This document shows, piece by piece, positions 1 through 5,669 of a stretch of DNA of 6,371 nucleotides (the first letter of the stretch is position 1; every line of letters starts with the position of its first letter). The notes under the pieces are model-generated. The model was not told the origin of the DNA and did not search any database. It saw nothing but the letters and a program-made list of their open reading frames with translations. The translations under genes were made by a program, and so were the position numbers. The DNA is from Bacteroidales bacterium (GTDB lineage: Bacteria; Bacteroidota; Bacteroidia; Bacteroidales; UBA932): assembly GCA_021443605.1 (NCBI GenBank), contig JABUTQ010000077.1, positions 1-6,371 of the forward strand. The letters are read 5' to 3'.

Positions 1-825
1 ACGATGGACAAGTCTCTTTTTGAGACGATAATCATAGACAACAACTGCACCGACAATACTGCAGAAATCACCCGGAAATTCATCGAGAGCCATCCGGATA
101 TGGATATACGGTATGTCCTTGAGACGAACCAAGGGCTTTCATTCGGCCGAAACAGGGGAATTACAGAGTCGAAAGGGGAATACATAACCTTTGCCGATGA
201 CGATGCTCTCCTTACACCCGACTTTCTTGAAAAGGCATGCCAATATCTTGACAATCACCCGGATGTAAGCGAAGTTGGCGGCCCGATTTTCTTGCATTAT
301 CTCTGTCCCGTGCCGAAGTGGGAAAACAAATACATGAATTCGCTGCTCGGATTTTTCAATCCATCCGACAAAGAGTATGTGATGAACGTTAAGCATAACA
401 GATATCCACGAGGCTCGAATATGACCTTCAAAACTTCTGTTTTCAAGAAAGCCGGTATGTTCAACACGGAACTTGGAAGAACCGGCAAAGGGCTCGGTGG
501 CGGAGAGGAAAAAGATATCGCATTCCGAATTTTTGATTGCGGGATGAAGATAGCATACACTCCGGAAGTAATTGTAAAACACCTCGTTCCAGAGGAGCGC
601 ACCACTATGGAATTTATCAGAAGGCAAGCCATTGGAGTAGGAACGGGCGAAAGGATACGCTCGAAAGCCGCCGGAGAATTTGGCAAGCGGGTGATGACCG
701 AGCTCTTCAAGTGGGGCGCCACGCTCGTTCTATGGGTTCGTTATATGGTGTGTCTGAAACCGGCCAAGGCCAACGCACTTGTTAAATTCAGGTGGTGGAT
801 CAGCCGTGGTCTTGTAGGAAAATAA
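1..825 (+). CDS. Family 2 glycosyltransferase (GT-A fold), 5'-truncated by the window edge
   Basis: It probably transfers a sugar from a nucleotide-sugar donor onto a growing surface glycan, in the cytoplasm or at the inner membrane face. The frame is open from base 1. The first ATG (base 4) lies inside the domain, because the protein enters at the FETIIIDNNCTDNT strand that normally follows an N-terminal 'SIIIPTYNR'-type strand of about 30 residues, so the true start is left of the window. Counting from that ATG, the metal/nucleotide-binding DXD motif is ADDDA (Asp65-67). The acceptor-side acidic motif is GGGEEKD (Glu168-Asp171), expected to hold the catalytic base. A hydrophobic, Trp-rich stretch at about 234-250 may contact the membrane. 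The fold class is secure, but donor and acceptor cannot be read from the sequence. It is the only rightward gene and converges on the 505-residue capsule-like gene with 9 bases between stop codons. No terminator hairpin is visible there. Confidence 0.9.
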   Translation, partial: TMDKSLFETIIIDNNCTDNTAEITRKFIESHPDMDIRYVLETNQGLSFGRNRGITESKGEYITFADDDALLTPDFLEKACQYLDNHPDVSEVGGPIFLHYLCPVPKWENKYMNSLLGFFNPSDKEYVMNVKHNRYPRGSNMTFKTSVFKKAGMFNTELGRTGKGLGGGEEKDIAFRIFDCGMKIAYTPEVIVKHLVPEERTTMEFIRRQAIGVGTGERIRSKAAGEFGKRVMTELFKWGATLVLWVRYMVCLKPAKANALVKFRWWISRGLVGK

Positions 826-834
826 CAAAATCTG

Positions 835-2352
835 CTACTCCTCTTCTTTCGGAATCTTGTGTGCAGGACGGGACATCAATTTTGCCACTTCCCTTAAAGC
901 TGCCACATATCCTGCGTACAGTTTGCGTGAGCCCAGCATCTTCTGACAATACGTCCCGTGGAACACCTTGCCTCCAATCTTTACATCAAAAGGATTATAG
1001 TTGAAGTAGTGATAGCTCTCCTTGTACTCTCCCCTGTCTTTATCAAGAATATAAAATCCATATTTACAACACGATAGCTCATCAAACTTTGAAGGAAGAT
1101 TTTCCGTACGGAGCAAAGAGACAAGCTGAGCTTCGTCCTTTGGCTTGTAGCAAATATCGTAGTTGTAATACATTGAACCGGAAAGGAGTATCACAGGCTT
1201 TTTCCAGTAAGAGGCCTCCACACCCATCGAGGAACCGAACACAACCACCTTTTCAGCAGCATCCATCAGCGAATATGAGCTGATGGGATCCATCGCAGGA
1301 ATTACCGTGATATTGTCATATTCCTTGTCAAGTTTGTATAAATCAAGATGATACTTATATTTGATTTTTCCAAGGTTCGGGTGAACTCTCAAATAGAAAT
1401 GATATTTGTCGTCTCCGGCAAACCTTTTCAGCAGAGACCTAATTCCCTCTATCTGTGAAGGATATACGGAATATTTCTCAAACTCGGTTCCAATGGAGGC
1501 AAATTCATCTTCAGATGAGTTGAAGATTGCGATGTTACATTTGGTTTCATCCCACCCTTCAGGGAGCAGGCCGGCCGTCTGCCCCGCCACATAGACCTTG
1601 TCTCCGGCAGCTATACCGTTTCTCCGTTTTTCAAAGAACGATTTGCCTATTGCAATCTTCTCTTCAAGACTCTTCGTAGATTTATTCCAACCATCTTCCA
1701 TCAAAGATTGGAGGGCATTGATGTTGTGGGGCAAGGCATTGCGGAAAATCACTTTTCTATACTTGCCGTCCGGTCCGTCAATCAACTCATACACGTCGGT
1801 CGGGATATTCCGCAATCGGGGAACGGCGAGAGCCGGACGAGATTCGAAATACCTTCCGTTGAAGAGGCACACCTTGTCCGGTAGAACATTATCGATGGCA
1901 GAGGCGACTGCATCTACAAGCGTAGCACACGCAGTAAGAAGTGCATCGAAATAAGGCTTGGTCTGCGCGTCAATTTTCGGGGAGAGATTTCTGGTTGTGG
2001 AGATATAGAGAGACATCACGGCATAACCTATTTCAACCTCCTTGTATTTGATTTGCTTAATCTCTGCTGCCGTATCATATTGCCAGTCAAAGAGTTTGTT
2101 GACTGCCAATTTGGAGAGATCCATCAGTTTTACCGAAGGGTCGAGCATTTTCAGGCTCTTGCGCATAGAGTGGCTACACACCTTGCAATCGAGACGATTC
2201 ATCACAGGATTTGAAAAGCACCCCTCCATAGTTCCGCCGCAATAGGCGAAAGATACTTCATTCCCCTCTCGGGCAAATTTTTCAGCCTCATCTATCAGCT
2301 CGCACAAAGGAGCCTTGTTGAACGCACACGCGTGAAAAAATAAAATTTTCAT
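835..2352 (-). CDS. Capsule polysaccharide biosynthesis-like protein, probable GT-B glycosyltransferase with an N-terminal Cys cluster
   Basis: This 505-residue cytoplasmic-looking protein has no signal peptide or clear membrane segment. It opens with a Rossmann-type strand (MKILFFHACAF) followed by a cysteine group: Cys38, Cys45, then Cys56-x2-Cys59. An 'LFNGR' motif sits at 163-167. The C-terminal half has RVHPNLG (322-328) and FGSSMGVEASYWKKPVI (372-388). The latter resembles the donor-site helix 'S.xGxEA...G.PVI' of the capsule biosynthesis (KpsS/KpsC-like) and other GT-B proteins. The likely role is adding a sugar during polysaccharide assembly. Lying downstream of the pse genes, it is a candidate pseudaminic acid transferase, but that is inference. 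The ATG start is 13 bases after the acetolactate decarboxylase stop, so co-transcription is likely. No Shine-Dalgarno sequence is visible. General class is moderately sure; substrate unknown. A non-enzymatic or pyruvyl/phospho-transferase role is not excluded. Confidence 0.6.
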   Translation of the reverse strand: MKILFFHACAFNKAPLCELIDEAEKFAREGNEVSFAYCGGTMEGCFSNPVMNRLDCKVCSHSMRKSLKMLDPSVKLMDLSKLAVNKLFDWQYDTAAEIKQIKYKEVEIGYAVMSLYISTTRNLSPKIDAQTKPYFDALLTACATLVDAVASAIDNVLPDKVCLFNGRYFESRPALAVPRLRNIPTDVYELIDGPDGKYRKVIFRNALPHNINALQSLMEDGWNKSTKSLEEKIAIGKSFFEKRRNGIAAGDKVYVAGQTAGLLPEGWDETKCNIAIFNSSEDEFASIGTEFEKYSVYPSQIEGIRSLLKRFAGDDKYHFYLRVHPNLGKIKYKYHLDLYKLDKEYDNITVIPAMDPISSYSLMDAAEKVVVFGSSMGVEASYWKKPVILLSGSMYYNYDICYKPKDEAQLVSLLRTENLPSKFDELSCCKYGFYILDKDRGEYKESYHYFNYNPFDVKIGGKVFHGTYCQKMLGSRKLYAGYVAALREVAKLMSRPAHKIPKEEE

Positions 2353-2365
2353 AATTCAATCAAAA

Positions 2366-3172
2366 TTAATCGTTCTCCCCTTTCTCAACCACGCCGACAG
2401 CTTTGTCACGACCAAGAAGATTAAGAGAATTAAATCTGTCTGTATCAGGCAGTTCCATATAAAAATCGTCGGTTCTGTCCAACTCCATGGTTCCATCTGT
2501 CATAGAGAATCCGAGCACGTGGCCGCCCTTGCACTTGTCATCAGAAAGGAAATGGATATGCCAGCCGACAGCATTGATTCCTGTGACGAACGAAGGACAA
2601 TAAACTGCCACCAAAGTACCCTTTACATCCTGATAATCAAAAACTACCTGGCTCGTCTTGGTAACTTCATCCAACTCGCGGTATGGTTCCTGCTGCTTGA
2701 AAATCGCACGAACTTTCATCTGGGGGAAAAAACCATCCATCTTTACCACATAGAAGGTATTCGCCCCCTTCTCCGTTATGATTTTATCAAGCTCCGCCTT
2801 GAAGGACTCCATATCATATTGTCCCTTAAATGTCTTATAATCATCTGCTTCAAACCAAGTGGACACGCCAAAGGGGACAAGGCTGTTTTCGTCCATAACC
2901 TTTACGGTGCCGTCTGCAAGGGCCTGATAGCATATTCCGCCAAGGATAATCATCTCCCCCTCAGCACCTTCGAAAGTACCCAGACCGATATCCCCGCGAT
3001 TGAGCATATAAGACACATCGGTGACACCGTAATAATATCCAGCCACCAACGCCTGAAGGGTTGAAACCTGATACAGACAGTCACGGTTCACGCAATCGAT
3101 GTTATTTTTATTGGTGCAGGCGGTCGCGATGAACATACACGCCGCCGCGGTTATAGTGAAAATTCGGTTCAT
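2366..3172 (-). CDS. budA: Alpha-acetolactate decarboxylase, predicted exported lipoprotein
   Basis: The family converts 2-acetolactate to acetoin and CO2, normally in the cytoplasm as part of butanediol/acetoin fermentation. The 268 residues show the family hallmarks. WHIHFLSDDKCKGGH gives the three zinc-ligand histidines, His205, His207 and His218, with the same spacing as His194/196/207 of the Brevibacillus enzyme. GTFEGAEGEM contains Glu73 in the place of its active-site Glu65, and Arg155 (KVRAI) is the likely counterpart of the active-site Arg145. Unlike the cytoplasmic enzymes, this protein starts with a basic residue, a hydrophobic core (residues 4-18) and a Cys at 19 (FIATAC), a plausible but non-ideal lipobox (Ala at -3). 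It would therefore be anchored in an envelope membrane. Further cysteines at 27, 32, 192 and 214 could form disulfides. No acetolactate synthase lies nearby. It sits between the ATPase and the capsule-like gene, 47 AT-rich bases after the former. Family assignment is firm; the role here is unknown. Confidence 0.9.
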   Translation of the reverse strand: MNRIFTITAAACMFIATACTNKNNIDCVNRDCLYQVSTLQALVAGYYYGVTDVSYMLNRGDIGLGTFEGAEGEMIILGGICYQALADGTVKVMDENSLVPFGVSTWFEADDYKTFKGQYDMESFKAELDKIITEKGANTFYVVKMDGFFPQMKVRAIFKQQEPYRELDEVTKTSQVVFDYQDVKGTLVAVYCPSFVTGINAVGWHIHFLSDDKCKGGHVLGFSMTDGTMELDRTDDFYMELPDTDRFNSLNLLGRDKAVGVVEKGEND

Positions 3173-3188
3173 TCGATTATTGAAAAAT

Positions 3189-3209
3189 AATTATTAAAAT
3201 TTAATAATT
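3189..3209. repeat. AT-only perfect palindrome between the ATPase stop and the acetolactate decarboxylase start
   Basis: Two 10-base arms, AATTATTAAA (3189-3198) and TTTAATAATT (3200-3209), flank a single central A. As RNA it would be a weak all-AU hairpin, so a strong intrinsic terminator is unlikely. It may be a protein-binding site or only a chance product of the AT-rich spacer (3173-3219). Confidence 0.5.
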
Positions 3210-3224
3210 TATAAATTACTCAAA
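3196..3224 (-). promoter_or_regulatory. Weak candidate promoter for the acetolactate decarboxylase / capsule-like gene pair
   Basis: On the leftward strand, TTTG (3224-3221) is followed after 17 bases by TAAATTTT (3203-3196), seven of eight matches to TAnnTTTG. The spacing is a little short for Bacteroidota promoters, and the AT-rich context makes chance matches easy. If used, it would let the two downstream genes be transcribed independently of the ATPase unit. The -7 box lies inside the palindrome at 3189-3209. Confidence 0.25.
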
Positions 3225-4578
3225 ACAAGCAATTTATCTCTGATATATCTCTATGCTCAATGCACATTATATAGTATATCGGCATATATGTAACCTTCCC
3301 TTCCGTGCGTACTTCCCGATTGTTATCCAATACAATAGCCGAAGGGATGTCGTACTCTTCGTTTTCAAGAAAACGGTCAAGAGCGCGGTGAGTCGTATAA
3401 TCTTTACCTGATTTGACTTCAACAGGCAAAATAGCCATATCCATAGTATCGTTCAACAAAAAATCTACCTCTCCTCTTTTCTGGTTGTCGTAATAAAACA
3501 TTTCAAAACCGTGGGCTCTCAATTCCTGAGCCACAACACTCTCATAAACGGCCCCAAGCTTTACACTGCGCTCATCCTTCATGATGGGGGTGATATTATA
3601 TTCATAAAGACGATTTGTGAGTAATCCGACATCATTCATATATAGTTTCAGAAGGTTTTTGTGGACAGATTCCGAGAGGGGATATTTGGGATTCGATATG
3701 GCGTGGACGTCAATAGCGATTCCCGAAGACACCAAATATTCAAACTCTTCTGCAAACCATTCAAAACGGTCTCCTTTCTTGTCACGGATATCCTTTGCCA
3801 CAATACGTTTTTTCTTGTTCTCCATTTGTGAGACAATCATATCGTATATACGGCGAATCAAAAGTTTTTTGCCCGAATCTCTTTCATATTTTGCGGCATC
3901 CTCTTTATAAAGAGAGCGGATGGCCTCTTGAACTTCCCGTACCCGTACAATGTTATGTGTTTCCAGATAGGTATTCACTGCATCTGGCATCCCCCCAACC
4001 AACAGATACTTCTTGAACTCCCCCATAAGGTTGTTGTGTTGTGCCTCAGACAATAACACTTTCCGTTTGTAACAATCTCGCACATAAGAGATTGCATCCT
4101 TCCCCCATCCCTCGGCAATCAACCATTCTTCAAAATCGAGCTGATACATCTGTTTGCGAATAATACTGCCGATGGGAATTGAAGACGTATTCTGCAAAGC
4201 TATGCCGAGCAAGCTTCCGCTGGCTATATATGTGAATCTTCCATCTTGGCGAAGAAATTTCAGCATAGTCAGATATTGGGGATAATGTTGTATTTCATCA
4301 AGGAAGACAAGCGTGTCCGATTTGATGCCCAATTGCCCACCTGCAACCATACTCAAAGTCATATAAAACTCATCCAAACCCCTTATATCACGAAACAACC
4401 CTTCCGTTTCGTCATCTTTGGCGAAGTTTATCTCAACATAATTGGCAAAGAGCTTCTGCCCTATTTGTCTGATTATAAAAGACTTGCCGATTTGCCTTGC
4501 CCCTTCTACAACCAAAATCTTGTCACTTGCAGAGGTAAGATGAGACTCTATTTCCGCGCTGATTTTTCTGTATAGCAT
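3220..4578 (-). CDS. AAA_14 / DUF4143 family ATPase with a C-terminal PD-(D/E)XK-like region
   Basis: This 452-residue protein joins a P-loop ATPase to a DUF4143 C-terminal region, a pairing found in many copies in anaerobic bacteria and of unsettled function. Walker A is GARQIGKS (residues 26-33). Walker B is TLVFLDEIQ with Asp94-Glu95. A sensor-like strand follows (YIASGSLLG, 117-125). Near the C-terminus, GEVDFL (Glu370, Asp372) and VEVKSG (Glu387, Lys389) form an ExD...ExK pattern as in PD-(D/E)XK nucleases. DNA cleavage or binding is possible but unproven. I chose the ATG at 4576-4578. A TTG two codons upstream (4582-4584) would begin inside a repeat copy and is less likely. Three direct repeats lie directly upstream and suggest autoregulation. 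The gene has no evident link to sugar metabolism and separates pseI from the acetolactate decarboxylase gene, so it is probably an inserted passenger. The stop is TGA at 3220-3222, and the reading frame is intact. Confidence 0.9.
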   Translation of the reverse strand: MLYRKISAEIESHLTSASDKILVVEGARQIGKSFIIRQIGQKLFANYVEINFAKDDETEGLFRDIRGLDEFYMTLSMVAGGQLGIKSDTLVFLDEIQHYPQYLTMLKFLRQDGRFTYIASGSLLGIALQNTSSIPIGSIIRKQMYQLDFEEWLIAEGWGKDAISYVRDCYKRKVLLSEAQHNNLMGEFKKYLLVGGMPDAVNTYLETHNIVRVREVQEAIRSLYKEDAAKYERDSGKKLLIRRIYDMIVSQMENKKKRIVAKDIRDKKGDRFEWFAEEFEYLVSSGIAIDVHAISNPKYPLSESVHKNLLKLYMNDVGLLTNRLYEYNITPIMKDERSVKLGAVYESVVAQELRAHGFEMFYYDNQKRGEVDFLLNDTMDMAILPVEVKSGKDYTTHRALDRFLENEEYDIPSAIVLDNNREVRTEGKVTYMPIYYIMCIEHRDISEINCLF

Positions 4579-4582
4579 AAGC

Positions 4583-4662
4583 AAATTACACTTTTATGAG
4601 TTTTACCGCAGCGCAAAATTACACTTTTACAAGAAATATGCAGTACAAAAATTACACTTTTA
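4583..4662. repeat. Three exact 14-base direct repeats at 33-base period upstream of the ATPase
   Basis: AAATTACACTTTTA occurs exactly at 4583-4596, 4616-4629 and 4649-4662. Both spacers are 19 bases, so the starts are 33 bases apart each time, close to three helical turns. The spacers themselves are not conserved. In the ATPase's sense strand each copy reads TAAAAGTGTAATTT. The copy nearest the gene ends 4 bases before its ATG, and the furthest copy covers the last codons and stop codon of pseI. The even helical phasing suggests binding sites on one DNA face for a protein, perhaps the ATPase itself or another regulator. The repeats are seen directly; the function is inferred. Confidence 0.9.
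4614..4621 (-). promoter_or_regulatory. Possible Bacteroidota -7 promoter element for the ATPase gene
   Basis: The leftward strand reads TAATTTTG here, an exact match to the Bacteroidota -7 consensus TAnnTTTG. It is made partly from the middle repeat copy. The nearest upstream TTTG (4646-4649) is 24 bases away, wider than the usual spacing of about 19-21, so the -33 element is poor. Transcription would start in the spacer just before the gene-proximal repeat, leaving roughly 25-30 bases of leader. A protein bound to the repeats would cover this promoter. Confidence 0.4.
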
Positions 4663-5668
4663 CCAAAAAAACCAAACTCATCCGTGTTCCTTTCTTCAAG
4701 TCACGGTTCACTGTTCGACCTATAAGTTCTGGAAGGTATTTCGGGGGAAGACCGAAGCCCGGACGAACGCTGCGGACATTGTGTTCGGTGATGACCTCTC
4801 CGGCTTTGATGTCTTGGGCAACGTATAGAGAACGTGAAAATTCTCTGCCAGAGCGTTGCTTGGCGGTAAGCGTATAATCTACCACACCCAAGGCCGATTC
4901 AGCCATTCGTACATCTTTCACCATTTGTGTAAATTCCTTTTCGTCCATGGAGAATGCGGCATCGGAGCCACCAATGGAACGGTCTATAATAAAGTGCTTT
5001 TCTATCATCACCGCCCCTTGGGTGACGGCAACGATGGGGGCTATACTGCCAATGGTATGGTCGCTCAAACCGCTCTTTACATTAAAGCGGCTTGCCAAAT
5101 CACCTATCATCGTAAGGTTGGCTTCCTCTATAGGAGCCGGATAAGAAGAGGTACATTTGAGCAAGGTGATATCGTTGTTTCCCACCTTTCGGCACGCATC
5201 CACTGCCAGCTGAATATCTTCCAACTCTGCGATGCCGGTAGAAATGACCATAGGTTTGCCCTTGCCCGCGGCATACTCAATGAAAGGAATGTCGGTTATC
5301 TCAAAAGAGGCGATTTTAATGATGGAATTGCCCAACGACTCCAGAAAATCGACTGCCGTCTTATCAAAAGGGGTGGAAAAACATACCAAGCCCTCTTCTC
5401 GAGCCACCCTGAACAACTCCTCGTGCCACTCCCACGGAGTATAGGCCTGTTGGTAAAGTGTATGCAATCGCTGCCCGTCCCAAATTGTCCCCTGCTTAAT
5501 CAGAAAATCTTCGGAGTCGCAATCGAGGGTTATGGTATCAGCCGTATAGGTCTGCAATTTGATAGCATCGGCGCCAGTTCGCTTTACCGCCTTAATTGAT
5601 TCTACAGCCGTTTTCAAACTGCCGTTATGGTTGGCCGAAAGTTCGGCAACTATCATTACATTCGACAT
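4652..5668 (-). CDS. pseI: Pseudaminic acid synthase (NeuB/PseI family)
   Basis: The enzyme condenses 2,4-diacetamido-2,4,6-trideoxy-L-altrose with phosphoenolpyruvate to give pseudaminic acid in the cytoplasm. The 338 residues start with VAELSANHNGS (7-17), the NeuB-family signature. The stretches ADAIKLQTYT (33-42), WDGQRLHTLY (63-72), AYTPWEWHEELF (75-86) and KIASFEITD (118-126) resemble PseI more than sialic or legionaminic acid synthases. The expected metal-ligand histidines are His204 (SDHTIGS) and His225 (IEKHF), with the same 21-residue spacing as His215/His236 of meningococcal NeuB. An antifreeze-like SAF domain follows (about 276-330), with VRPGFG Arg302 placed to reach the substrate. 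The ATG lies 1 base after the stop of the pseG/pseH fusion gene (TGA-T-ATG), which argues for translational coupling. The last residues (LVKV and stop) are encoded by a repeat copy of the ATPase unit, so the native C-terminus was probably altered. Confidence 0.95.
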   Translation of the reverse strand: MSNVMIVAELSANHNGSLKTAVESIKAVKRTGADAIKLQTYTADTITLDCDSEDFLIKQGTIWDGQRLHTLYQQAYTPWEWHEELFRVAREEGLVCFSTPFDKTAVDFLESLGNSIIKIASFEITDIPFIEYAAGKGKPMVISTGIAELEDIQLAVDACRKVGNNDITLLKCTSSYPAPIEEANLTMIGDLASRFNVKSGLSDHTIGSIAPIVAVTQGAVMIEKHFIIDRSIGGSDAAFSMDEKEFTQMVKDVRMAESALGVVDYTLTAKQRSGREFSRSLYVAQDIKAGEVITEHNVRSVRPGFGLPPKYLPELIGRTVNRDLKKGTRMSLVFLVKV

Positions 5669-5669
5669 A

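Noticed and set aside
2519..3064. Rightward open frame (181 codons) opposite the acetolactate decarboxylase
   Set aside because: It is antisense to the whole catalytic region of a recognised enzyme and shows no domain motifs.
3213..3219. AAATTAC next to the ATPase stop as a fourth repeat copy or insertion end
   Set aside because: Only 7 bases match in a very AT-rich stretch and the CACTTTTA half is absent, so chance is likely.
3173..3219. Invertible capsule promoter as known in Bacteroides loci
   Set aside because: I found no GC-containing inverted repeat pair flanking a promoter in any of the short gaps; only the AT palindrome is present.
4582..4584. TTG as the ATPase start
   Set aside because: An ATG two codons downstream (4576-4578) gives the conserved-looking MLYRK start and does not overlap the repeat copy.
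4583..4662. CRISPR array
   Set aside because: The repeats are only 14 bases with 19-base spacers, three copies, and no cas genes; position before a start codon fits control sites better.
4856..5599. Long rightward open frame (247 codons) opposite pseI
   Set aside because: Its translation is low-complexity His/Arg/Cys-rich text with no family resemblance, and it lies wholly antisense to a clearly conserved enzyme.
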